Assembly (NCBI GenBank): GCA_030597485.1
Contig: JAUVRU010000031.1
Coordinates: 1 to 11,391, forward strand
DNA: 11,391 nucleotides
From: Anaerolineae bacterium
GTDB taxonomy: Bacteria > Chloroflexota > Anaerolineae > 4572-78 > NAK82
Reading direction: 5' to 3'
Position numbers and translations under genes: made by a program. Shown here one piece after another: positions 1-6,907 of the stretch (the first letter of the stretch is position 1; each line of letters starts with the position of its first letter). The notes beneath the pieces are model-generated. The model did not search any database, was not told the DNA's origin, and saw nothing but the letters and a program-made list of their open reading frames with translations.

Positions 1-366
<366 letters not shown>

Positions 367-482
367 ATATCTTTGATGCATGAACTCGCTTTGCGTTCTA
401 TTCGGTTTTTAGGGTGTTACCGGAAAAATATCAGATGACAAGCCGCAAATGTCAACATGATATTTGAAATCTGAAAAGAAGT
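367..482 (+). other. 23S-5S spacer with a processing-type hairpin
   Basis: This A/T-rich spacer separates the 23S and 5S rRNAs and contains no tRNA. It holds a nested inverted repeat: AAATATCA (426-433) pairs with TGATATTT (458-465), and inside it TGACA (436-440) pairs with TGTCA (450-454), with small internal bulges and a 9-nt loop. There is no T-run after it, so a role in rRNA processing (RNase III-type cleavage) is more likely than termination. The role is inferred. Confidence 0.6.
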
Positions 483-596
<114 letters not shown>

Positions 597-604
<8 letters not shown>

Positions 605-613
605 GCTTTTTTT
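597..613 (+). terminator. Terminator at the end of the rRNA operon
   Basis: The 3' strand of the 5S closing stem (CCAACAGG) is followed by GC and seven T residues (607-613). Stem plus T-tract looks like intrinsic termination using the 5S helix itself. No separate hairpin precedes the T-run. The T-tract stops 3 bp before the stop codon of the convergent minus-strand gene. Confidence 0.55.
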
Positions 614-616
614 GAT

Positions 617-1222
617 TCATCGACTCTGCACTGTATTGAGGCAACGATGCAGTGTTCTGATCTTGCTCTCGCCGGAAAGCATACGTGCTACGTCTTTTGA
701 TGTCTGACACTCTTCCTGCAGCAGGTCGCTCAATGCGTCGATTTCTGATTCCTCCGGCGGATTGTTGAGCACGACGATGAAATCGAATTCCTGGCCCAGC
801 CTCAATACACGGCCGGGGACCCTAGATAGGCCGCCCAGGATAAGCCCGTACCGCGCGAAGGGATATATGGCGCGAATGCGGCGTGCTTTTTCTGAGTAGG
901 TTATTACAGCGTGAGTTGTGACACCACGCAGTTTGACCTCAGCAATCACCCGAGGCACGATGCTGGTGCGGACAGTACCTGGGGCCTCTGCCGAAGGCGG
1001 GGCTTTCTCATACACAAGGATGTCCTGTTGGAATCCAGCTCCTCCTCCGCGCTTCGGGTTCCCCTCATTGTCAAGGGGCACCTTCAGATTTCCGCTATCA
1101 TCGAAGGTAATTGCGTAGAGGAGACTTATTCCAGAAGCAATCTCGATGCCTTGACCCAGATTCTGTTCGATACGTGCCACCAACCCCTCTGTGAATTGAG
1201 ACTCGGTCGCGTGTTTCTCCAT
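617..1222 (-). CDS. PD-(D/E)XK nuclease-like protein, putative
   Basis: The protein has 201 residues, with no signal peptide or membrane segment, so it is probably cytoplasmic. I do not recognise the exact family. The core looks like the PD-(D/E)XK (restriction-endonuclease-like) fold: an N-terminal helix with Glu (about residues 11-22), a Gly-rich turn leading to QQDILVY with Asp67, then a strand IAEVKL giving Glu95-x-Lys97, then a Lys/Arg/Tyr-rich helix (about 108-125, TYSEKARRIRAIYPFARY) in the place where many such nucleases carry a Q/K-x-x-x-Y element. A second hydrophobic strand (FDFIVVLNN, about 146-154) follows. ATG at 1222 is preceded by AGGAAAA about 10 nt upstream. The gene lies 16 bp after the protease stop and is the last gene of the operon. 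It has no recognisable DNA-recognition domain and no methyltransferase neighbour in the window. Alternatively it is an inactive fold relative. Domain call moderate, nuclease activity unproven. Confidence 0.6.
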   Translation of the reverse strand: MEKHATESQFTEGLVARIEQNLGQGIEIASGISLLYAITFDDSGNLKVPLDNEGNPKRGGGAGFQQDILVYEKAPPSAEAPGTVRTSIVPRVIAEVKLRGVTTHAVITYSEKARRIRAIYPFARYGLILGGLSRVPGRVLRLGQEFDFIVVLNNPPEESEIDALSDLLQEECQTSKDVARMLSGESKIRTLHRCLNTVQSR

Positions 1223-1238
1223 CAGCCATTTTCCTGAT

Positions 1239-2252
1239 TCACGTCACTATCTCTACGTCGAGTGCTTGCAGGACGGGCTTTATGGGATTGATGAGGGTAG
1301 CTACGTCTGAGCCGGCGAACAGCAGGCCAACCGCGTGGTTCTGCGGGTCGAGAACGATCGAGCCAGAGTCTCCCGGTGCGCTCATCCCGGTTGCCATCAA
1401 CTGACCGTAGAATCTTGCCTCGCCAGGTGGATATGCCACCTGGCTGGTCACATCGATCTGAACGATGTGACCCTCAGTGAAACCCGTTGTGCGTCCGCTC
1501 TTCTTCAATTGGGTGCCCAATGTGGCCCGATGAACACCCAAGGGCCGCCCGATGCCTATGATGTCAGGCGTCACCGATGCCGGGTCGTCCGGCCGGGCCA
1601 GGGCTGCATCCATCCGATTGTTACCCTCTGTCTGTTCGTAGGCCATAAGACGATGACGGGAGCCGACCAGGTCGGACAGCACGTTGAAGGTCTTCTCCAC
1701 CATCGTGGTGATGGTGCAGGTAGGCGCCTCGGTACCAAAGTCCAGAGGTACGTAATCGGCCAGGGTGGCAAAGCGATCTTGAGGAACCCCCCCGTCGTGG
1801 CGGCCTGGCTGTAGAATGGGATCTCCCGGCTGACACTGGTTGGCATTGGCCAACACGTGGTTGTTGCTCAGGATGAAGATCTCACTTCCCCGCCGGACCA
1901 GACATCCAAACGTGCCGGCAGTCGCGTTGATGTGACCCACCGATACGCCGGGAGGCACCCGTGGTCGCCAGCGATCACGGGGTGTCTGAAAGGCGCGGAA
2001 AAGACCGGTCTGGACCACATCAGTCCTGACACCGTCCACCTCACGGGGCACCAATTCGGCTGAGGCCAGCTGAGCGACGGGCAGCTTGCGCACCACCGAG
2101 ACCACCACTGCTAGATCGTCGGTGATGCCGTTGTTGGTCACCTTGTACCCGACACCACAAGCGATCACGTTGGGCCGACGCAACATCTCCTGCAGGTTGT
2201 TCTTCTTGGCGGATATTGCGGTCAGCAGGCTTTGTTGGTCGGCAGTCAGCAT
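1239..2252 (-). CDS. Trypsin-fold serine protease, cytoplasmic, with N-terminal pro-like domain
   Basis: A 337-residue protein. Residues about 27-84 form a small domain (NVIACGVGY...VVVSVVRKLP...TDVVQTG) that is also encoded alone by the gene just upstream. The chymotrypsin/trypsin fold follows: catalytic His132 in LSNNHVLAN, Asp215 in MDAALA, Ser296 in APGDSGS, plus the KSGRTTGFTEG segment (about 251-261) typical of bacterial S1 proteases related to plant NAL1. All three catalytic residues are present, so the enzyme is probably active. No signal peptide is visible, which is unusual for an S1 protease and points to a cytoplasmic substrate. ATG at 2252 has CAGGAG 7 nt upstream. It starts 28 bp after the pro-domain gene and is followed at 16 bp by the nuclease-like gene, so co-expression is likely. 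Substrate unknown. Fold and triad are clear; the biological role is not. Confidence 0.88.
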   Translation of the reverse strand: MLTADQQSLLTAISAKKNNLQEMLRRPNVIACGVGYKVTNNGITDDLAVVVSVVRKLPVAQLASAELVPREVDGVRTDVVQTGLFRAFQTPRDRWRPRVPPGVSVGHINATAGTFGCLVRRGSEIFILSNNHVLANANQCQPGDPILQPGRHDGGVPQDRFATLADYVPLDFGTEAPTCTITTMVEKTFNVLSDLVGSRHRLMAYEQTEGNNRMDAALARPDDPASVTPDIIGIGRPLGVHRATLGTQLKKSGRTTGFTEGHIVQIDVTSQVAYPPGEARFYGQLMATGMSAPGDSGSIVLDPQNHAVGLLFAGSDVATLINPIKPVLQALDVEIVT

Positions 2253-2280
2253 AGATGTCTCCTGATGCTGTCGCTGGTTG

Positions 2281-2538
2281 CTACAGCGCCCACATGGTGC
2301 CTGTCTCGCGCACGTCCACGGGTATTCCCTCGATCACCGGGGGAACAACGTCCTGGGGCAGCAGTTTGCTGTGTGGTACTTTGTGGGTGACGCTGACGAC
2401 CAATACTACCTCGTCGGTCAGCCGGCCTCGTTTCTCGCGATATCCAACACCCACGCTGAGCACGTTGGCCTTCCGCATGAGGTCGGCTTCGTGTCGTGCT
2501 TTGACGTCTATTGCGCGCTGAATGGGGTCCTCGTTCAC
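2281..2538 (-). CDS. Stand-alone copy of the protease N-terminal domain (85 aa)
   Basis: The product is a small soluble protein of 85 residues. Residues 24-81 (from NVLSVGVGYREKRG to the final ETGTM) align without gaps to residues 27-84 of the downstream protease, with about 22 of 58 positions identical by hand count, including G-V-G-Y, T-D, V-V-S-V, K-x-P, V-P and D-V-x-x-T-G. It contains no catalytic part. The start is GTG at 2538, which overlaps the TGA stop of the kinase gene (GTGA), and AGGAAAG sits about 7 nt upstream. An ATG start is not available nearby. A free copy of a protease pro-domain could act as a chaperone, inhibitor or adaptor of the protease; this is inference. It could also be a decayed protease that lost its catalytic half, but the clean ribosome-binding site and tight spacing favour a kept gene. 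Confidence 0.8.
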   Translation of the reverse strand: MNEDPIQRAIDVKARHEADLMRKANVLSVGVGYREKRGRLTDEVVLVVSVTHKVPHSKLLPQDVVPPVIEGIPVDVRETGTMWAL

Positions 2539-3983
2539 GTTTTCTTTCCTCTTGACGGCCCTGCCTCGGTTGTTGCCTCGGCAACCAGCTGCTGCGCCAG
2601 GGCGCGCACCTCCTCGATCTGAGCCTGTGAGATCCCCGCCCCTGTCCCCGACTGCCCGGTATCTTCCAGATGGCCAAACAACTCATGTCCCAATTCCGAC
2701 ACACGGCTCAGCCGTTGGGTCATAGTGCGCTGTGCCGCGAACGCGCGCGCCAGGTCTCGCCCGTAGGCCAGAGTCTGTTGATGAGCGGTATCAAGACGGT
2801 CCTGGGACGAGATGAGCACGTTTTCGGCGCGGCGAGGAAGGGTCAGACGGAAGCAGCTCCCCTGGTTCAAGACACTGGTGACGCTGATTCGGCCTCCGTG
2901 AAGCTCTATGCCACGCCTGGCAATTGCCAGCCCCATTCCCAGGCCGCTTTGGACCCGTGTCATGTGTTCTTCCACCTGGTAGAACATGTCAAATATGCTG
3001 TCCAGGTCGGTAGCCGGGATGCCGATACCTGTGTCCTCAATTTCCAGGATGACTTCATCGTCTGCACGTGACCCACGAACGATCACCTGCCCTCCGGGAC
3101 GATTGAAGCGTATGGCGTTTTCCACGAGGTGCCCGATGGCCTGCGCGATGATCACGCGGTCACCGGTGATGGTGAGTGGCTCACTGGCAGCCAGCAGCTT
3201 GATTTCTACGCCCGCCTCGCTGGCCTGGTGTGCCCATGAGCTGGCAGTGTGCTCAGTCACCTCCATCAGATCGAAATGGTCCAACCCCATCTCAGCATTC
3301 GACCTGGTTCTGGCGACGGCAGAATCCACTAATTCATTGACTATCATGTTGAGTCGGTGGGCCGCCTGGACGATGGCGTCCAGAGGTGCTGCGGTGGCGG
3401 CATCGGCCGACTCCAGGTCTTCACCCAGGACGCTGGCAAAACCCAGGATAATGGCCAGAGGGGTGCGCAGCTCGTGAGCGGCGATGTCGACGAATTCCTC
3501 TTTCAGACCCTCCAGTCTCTTGCGCTCGGTCAGATCGTGCAGACTGACCACCCAGCCACGCTGGTCACCGGCCGACAGCGGGGCCCCGGTGATCTGCAGC
3601 GTGCGGTGAGTAGGCTCTGCCAGGGTGACTTCAATCTCTGCAAAGGGTGTTCCTTCTCTGCTAGCGATGTCAATGGTGGCAGCCAGGTCAGGCGAGGGAA
3701 GCAGTTCTGTCAGCAGATGCCCCTGGCACTGACCGCTCTGTTCCACCTGCGCCTCGAAGCGAGGATTGGCCTGGGTGACACGCATTTGCTGGTCAAGCAC
3801 CGCTAGGCCGTTGGGGGCAGTGGCCCAGATTGCGCTTAGCTTCTGGTTGGCAATCTCCAATTCCTGGCGTTTGGCCTTCTCCTGGCCGTATATGCGCGCC
3901 AGGTCCTGGCCATATCTCTTTGCCTGGGCATAGGCCAATTTTATCTCGTCGATAGTTGCTGGTGAGTCGTTCTCAGAATTCAT
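2535..3983 (-). CDS. PAS-domain sensor histidine kinase
   Basis: A 482-residue kinase that should autophosphorylate on His and pass phosphate to a response regulator not present in the window. Order: N-terminal coiled coil (about 13-50, with RYGQDLAR), PAS domain (about 50-150, APNGLAVLDQQMRVTQANPRF, ending in the usual DLTERKR), HisKA with His170 in AAHELRTPL, then the HATPase with N box HLVENAIRF (285-293), G1 DTGIGIP (317-323), F box FDMFYQ and G2 GLGMGLAIARR (347-357). An unusual ~95-residue tail follows (about 388-482) and repeats the YGRDLAR motif. No membrane segments, so it senses a cytoplasmic cue. The open frame continues upstream, but ATG at 3983 is chosen because it gives an 11-bp overlap with the preceding stop and removes a non-homologous 47-residue extension inside that gene. 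No strong ribosome-binding site is visible, so translation is probably coupled. It overlaps the next gene by GTGA. Confidence 0.93.
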   Translation of the reverse strand: MNSENDSPATIDEIKLAYAQAKRYGQDLARIYGQEKAKRQELEIANQKLSAIWATAPNGLAVLDQQMRVTQANPRFEAQVEQSGQCQGHLLTELLPSPDLAATIDIASREGTPFAEIEVTLAEPTHRTLQITGAPLSAGDQRGWVVSLHDLTERKRLEGLKEEFVDIAAHELRTPLAIILGFASVLGEDLESADAATAAPLDAIVQAAHRLNMIVNELVDSAVARTRSNAEMGLDHFDLMEVTEHTASSWAHQASEAGVEIKLLAASEPLTITGDRVIIAQAIGHLVENAIRFNRPGGQVIVRGSRADDEVILEIEDTGIGIPATDLDSIFDMFYQVEEHMTRVQSGLGMGLAIARRGIELHGGRISVTSVLNQGSCFRLTLPRRAENVLISSQDRLDTAHQQTLAYGRDLARAFAAQRTMTQRLSRVSELGHELFGHLEDTGQSGTGAGISQAQIEEVRALAQQLVAEATTEAGPSRGKKT

Positions 3984-5481
3984 AACGCACTGTGTAGGCG
4001 CAGGTGCTCTCACCATTAGCTGGTACCTGGAGGCGCCATTCCACGGTACCCTGATCCACTTTGGTGTGCTCGCCGCACTCTTCCATGATTTCCCACTCGC
4101 TCCAGCGGAACAGATGCTCCACAACCCGAACCTCGGCCGCCTGGTCCTTGTGATTGCGCACCGTGATCTCGTAGCTCTCCTCGATGACGTCCTCGCCTAT
4201 CCGCTGGAAATTCGTCTGGCGCCGTTCCCCCACGATGTCGAATGCATTGCCCAGATACAGGCGTACAGTCTCATTCTTCGGTGTGTGATCGATCTGGTCC
4301 TCGCCGATGGATTGCAGGCTGTCGTCAACGTCCGCCTTGTAGACCCGCACCCGACCGGCCGGCAGAGGAATGCCCAATCCCGCGGTCTCCTCGTTTTGGA
4401 TCTCCAGGTAGATGTTGACATCAGGATCAGAATAGCTGCCATAGCCGGGATCATCGTTGAACCAGCCGTAGAAGCCCAATCCCGACGCGCCGTCGTAGAC
4501 GAAGAACTTCTGGGTCGGCACTTCGGCAGCACTGATAAACTCGATCTGTTTCGTCTGGTTGTCGCGAACGGTGACCGGGCGCTGCACGTCGTACAGATGG
4601 TACTCGAAGAGCTCTCTTTCCTCCACCCCGGGGGCGGCGGTGGGCATAGCCATCATGTCTTCCTCCACCATCTCCCGCGCGTAGACCATTTCAGGAAGCA
4701 CCACATGTATGTCCCCAGCGATCAGTTTCAGTTTGGCATCGGTGTAGGTTGCTCCGCTCCGGTTGTCGAGGGTGATCCAGCCGTTGAGGTCCAGGGCCGT
4801 ATCATCTTTGTTGAGCTGCACCACATAGTCGGCATGCCAATTGACCCCATTGGTCATATAGGTGACTGCCACCTCTTGGGTCTCGCTTCGCTGGGCATCT
4901 ATCAACCAGACCAGAGTGGGCCGGGTGATGAGACCTTCAGGCAACTCGGGGAAGTTGAACTGGCGCACCTGATCCAGTCGAATGACAGTGACACCACCAT
5001 CCTTGCCCTGCAGGATGATATCATCAGATCCGGAGAGGAGAATGCCCTGATAGCTGCTCCCATCCTGGGTAATGAGTTCAATCTCCTGGTCAACGTATTT
5101 CTGCATCAGCTTCTGGCTGCCAACGATGTCGTATTCGTAATTCTGTTCCAGTACCGTGGTGCCTTCTGGGTCGGACAGGGAGCGGAAAAGGACGCTGGTG
5201 GGGTCAATCTGAGCAGCCACATCAGAGAATTGCACCTGGTTCACGCCCCGCTTCAGCTCAAACGAACGGGTGTCGCGGACCAGCGCGATATTCTGGTTGT
5301 AGACTGTCAATTCCACAGTGGGTCCCTGAGCCCTGGCGTCCGAAACCAGGCCTGGCCACCGGGAGGTGTCCGCCCCTGCGGCAGATCCGAGGTTCTTCTC
5401 GAAGCTGACGCATGTGAGCGACAGAACCACCAGGATGGCGATCAGCAATCCCGCTCGGATGATGAGTCTGGCTGGTTTCAT
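3973..5481 (-). CDS. DUF4139 domain protein, exported or membrane-anchored
   Basis: A 502-residue protein. Residues 7-25 are a hydrophobic signal or anchor segment after a basic start (MKPARLIIRAG), so the rest lies outside the cytoplasm. Residues about 56-190 form a beta-rich region (TVYNQNIALVRD...). From about 200 on is the DUF4139 domain, with the typical VAVTYMTNGVNWHADYVV (204-221), LNGWITLDNRSGATYTDAKL (232-251) and IPLPAGRVRVYK (371-382) blocks, and a beta-sandwich end (SYEITVRNHK). The molecular role of DUF4139 is not established. ATG at 5481 is chosen although the frame is open to 5793: it has AGAAGGAGGG about 8 nt upstream and yields the signal segment. It is the first gene of the operon and overlaps the kinase by 11 bp. 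C24 (SLTC) is a poor lipobox, so lipidation is doubtful. Confidence 0.87.
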   Translation of the reverse strand: MKPARLIIRAGLLIAILVVLSLTCVSFEKNLGSAAGADTSRWPGLVSDARAQGPTVELTVYNQNIALVRDTRSFELKRGVNQVQFSDVAAQIDPTSVLFRSLSDPEGTTVLEQNYEYDIVGSQKLMQKYVDQEIELITQDGSSYQGILLSGSDDIILQGKDGGVTVIRLDQVRQFNFPELPEGLITRPTLVWLIDAQRSETQEVAVTYMTNGVNWHADYVVQLNKDDTALDLNGWITLDNRSGATYTDAKLKLIAGDIHVVLPEMVYAREMVEEDMMAMPTAAPGVEERELFEYHLYDVQRPVTVRDNQTKQIEFISAAEVPTQKFFVYDGASGLGFYGWFNDDPGYGSYSDPDVNIYLEIQNEETAGLGIPLPAGRVRVYKADVDDSLQSIGEDQIDHTPKNETVRLYLGNAFDIVGERRQTNFQRIGEDVIEESYEITVRNHKDQAAEVRVVEHLFRWSEWEIMEECGEHTKVDQGTVEWRLQVPANGESTCAYTVRYEF

Positions 5482-5639
5482 GTCTGGACCCTCCTTCTGA
5501 TTGAACGTCGAGACCAATATCTGTCGCAAACTGACGCGGCCAACGTCCGGCGCACACTGCTGTCGAGGATCACGCTTGTAGTCGTAGTCGGGCCGGGATG
5601 GCAGGGTGGCATGCGGTTTCCGGCGGCGGATGCATCGTA

Positions 5640-5668
5640 AGTGTAGACCAGTTTCCGTTTTTGGGCAA
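5640..5668 (-). promoter_or_regulatory. Possible promoter of the DUF4139-kinase-protease operon
   Basis: On the minus strand TTGCCC (5668-5663) and TACACT (5645-5640) are spaced by exactly 17 bp, each matching the sigma-70 consensus at 4 of 6 positions. It would give a leader of roughly 150 nt before ATG 5481. It lies back to back with a possible plus-strand promoter. Found by eye; moderate-to-low certainty. Confidence 0.35.
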
Positions 5669-5715
5669 GAGATTGACCAGGGGTGAGGGGCGTCCTTTCC
5701 CTGTGGGGCCAGGTG

Positions 5716-5724
5716 TGGTAGAAT
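5716..5724 (+). promoter_or_regulatory. Possible extended -10 promoter of the 94-aa gene
   Basis: TGG followed by TAGAAT (5719-5724) forms an extended -10 element on the plus strand, about 90 nt before the TTG start at 5821. No good -35 box is seen. The stretch 5482-5820 otherwise contains no gene I can support. Confidence 0.35.
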
Positions 5725-5820
5725 ATCCGACCTTGCGGCCAGTGGGCGGTTGGGCCGTTTGTTGCAGATGACCGGTGGCACTGAGGTCAACAAGTATACA
5801 CATAGAAAGGCGGTTGTGTT

Positions 5821-6105
5821 TTGGATAGGTTTGCAGAAGCGTTGAGTGAGGTTCTGGCGGATATGAAAGGCATCGCGCTGACAGAGGATGAGGCCAAGTC
5901 ACTGCTGCAGGCAGCGGACGAAAAGACGGACCCCAGCATCTTTGCCAGCCTGCAGGCAACTCACGAGTTGTTGGATCAGATGGGCGTGCCCAAGGAATAC
6001 ACGGATGGGAATGAAGCGTCCGTGGACGCAAGATTGGTCGCCTTCATCAGAAACGTGCAGGGCGGGAGTGCCGGTGGCGGGTGTGGCGCAGGGTGTTGCC
6101 ACTGA
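5821..6105 (+). CDS. Small protein with Gly/Cys-rich tail, unknown function
   Basis: The product has 94 residues and I do not recognise the family. Residues 1-80 are mostly helical and acidic (FAEALSEVLADMKGIALTEDEAKSLL), and the C terminus is a flexible Gly-rich stretch ending in GGGCGAGCCH, with Cys88, Cys92, Cys93 and terminal His94. Such a tail could bind metal, carry a thiol or persulfide, or be a modified peptide core after a leader; the sequence does not decide between these. The start is TTG at 5821, supported by AGAAAGGCGG (5804-5813) about 7 nt upstream; no ATG or GTG in frame sits at a suitable place. It is the only plus-strand protein gene of the window and stands alone. Its stop codon is inside a hairpin. 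The long frame, the ribosome-binding site and protein-like composition support it as real. Confidence 0.72.
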   Translation: MDRFAEALSEVLADMKGIALTEDEAKSLLQAADEKTDPSIFASLQATHELLDQMGVPKEYTDGNEASVDARLVAFIRNVQGGSAGGGCGAGCCH

Positions 6106-6120
6106 ATGCCATCTCAGTGG
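6099..6120 (+). terminator. Hairpin at the stop of the 94-aa gene
   Basis: CCACTGA (6099-6105) and TCAGTGG (6114-6120) form a perfect 7-bp stem with an 8-nt loop. The TGA stop is part of the stem. There is no following T-run, so it may protect the mRNA end rather than terminate. Confidence 0.4.
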
Positions 6121-6143
6121 AATCAGGGACACCTCACCGCAAG

Positions 6144-6183
6144 CAGAACGGCCAGCGATGCGATCAGCGTCCTGGCCGTTCTG
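6144..6183. terminator. 12-bp perfect inverted repeat between convergent genes
   Basis: CAGAACGGCCAG (6144-6155) and CTGGCCGTTCTG (6172-6183) are exact reverse complements with a 16-nt loop. It sits between the plus-strand 94-aa gene and the minus-strand zinc-ribbon gene, where a bidirectional terminator is expected. Neither side has a T-run, so factor-assisted termination or another role is possible. Confidence 0.5.
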
Positions 6184-6223
6184 TTCGCGCCCGGCGGATG
6201 TTCAAATCCGACGGCACCGCTCA

Positions 6224-6772
6224 TCACCGCCTCTGCGCCGCCAGTTGCTGTTTCAGGCGTTTGAGCCGCTTGAACCTGGTTTCGTAATGGTCCATAGGAA
6301 TGCCCTTGCTGCTGAGTTCGGAGCAGCGCCCAATCAACGCGTCCAGATCCTCGATGGTAAGACTGTATAGCAATCCCTTGATGTCGTGCTCGCGGCTTTC
6401 GGTTCGGGTGAACATTCCCAGCATCGGTCTCTGTCTCTTGGTCCCTCGCCGTTCGTGCAATCTGTCGTCCAGCATCACAAAAAAGTTGTACAGTGACTCC
6501 TGAGGGATTCCCTGCTTTTCCTCCCACAGCGCCTCTTGGATCTCGTTAATCTCTGCCTTCATCTGGGCAACATATGCATCGACCACCGCTTGTTCAGCGT
6601 CATTCGTTGCCGGGGCGGCGCCTTCAGCCGCAGGGGCAAGCGACACGATGCTGCCGCCTCTGCGCACCACGTATTCACTGCCACAACGGGCGCAGGCGAA
6701 TAGACTGATATCCTCCCCAATATCCAACGTGTTCCCACAGGCCGGGCAAGTGAGGGCAATGGACTCTGACAT
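6224..6772 (-). CDS. Zinc-ribbon protein, unknown function
   Basis: The product has 182 residues. It starts with a zinc ribbon: CPAC (Cys9, Cys12) and CARC (Cys27, Cys30), the spacing seen in many small rubredoxin-like or TFIIB-like ribbons. A low-complexity Ala-rich linker follows (about 45-58), then a charged helical part (about 60-182) with an Arg/Lys-rich C terminus (RFKRLKRLKQQLAAQRR). No membrane segment. ATG at 6772 is chosen over the in-frame ATG at 6805 because AAGGAG sits about 6 nt upstream and the ribbon follows at once. The ribbon most likely binds zinc and mediates protein or nucleic-acid contact; the helical part is not recognised. It is the last gene of a minus-strand run, separated from the gene upstream by 135 bp holding a palindromic repeat, and may have its own promoter. 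Confidence 0.85.
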   Translation of the reverse strand: MSESIALTCPACGNTLDIGEDISLFACARCGSEYVVRRGGSIVSLAPAAEGAAPATNDAEQAVVDAYVAQMKAEINEIQEALWEEKQGIPQESLYNFFVMLDDRLHERRGTKRQRPMLGMFTRTESREHDIKGLLYSLTIEDLDALIGRCSELSSKGIPMDHYETRFKRLKRLKQQLAAQRR

Positions 6773-6813
6773 GCGCGTCTCCTTGTTGAGAAGCCGGTTG
6801 TACATCAGACAGA

Positions 6814-6900
6814 ATGGAACGCAGATGCGGCCTGATTCCCGCTGATCTTCTTGATCATACTCCGTTTGTCTGCGTCAAATCCGCGAAATCAGCGTTCCAT
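6814..6900. repeat. Intergenic palindromic (REP/MITE-like) element
   Basis: ATGGAACGC (6814-6822) is the exact reverse complement of GCGTTCCAT (6892-6900). The similarity continues inward imperfectly (GAACGCAGATGCGG at the left, and AAATCCGCGAAATCAGCGTTC at the right when reverse-complemented). The motif style, with 'AATCCGCG' and 'AATCAGCG' words, resembles short palindromic repeats scattered between genes in some environmental bacteria. No coding capacity. Only one copy is in the window, so the repeat status is inferred. Confidence 0.45.
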
Positions 6901-6907
6901 CTGCCAG

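Noticed and set aside
367-482. tRNA gene in the 23S-5S spacer
   Set aside because: No cloverleaf, T-arm GTTC motif or CCA end; only the nested hairpin is seen.
3984-4124. Longer N terminus of the histidine kinase
   Set aside because: The extra 47 residues lie wholly inside the DUF4139 gene, are Trp/Ser/Arg-rich and match no kinase input domain.
4066-5640. Plus-strand open frame of 524 codons antisense to the DUF4139 gene
   Set aside because: It has no domain signature or ribosome-binding site, and the opposite strand encodes a clear DUF4139 protein; it is a GC-driven shadow.
5570-6031. Minus-strand frame of 153 codons opposite the 94-aa gene
   Set aside because: Low-complexity composition, no ribosome-binding site, and crosses the divergent promoter region; the plus-strand gene is the better reading.
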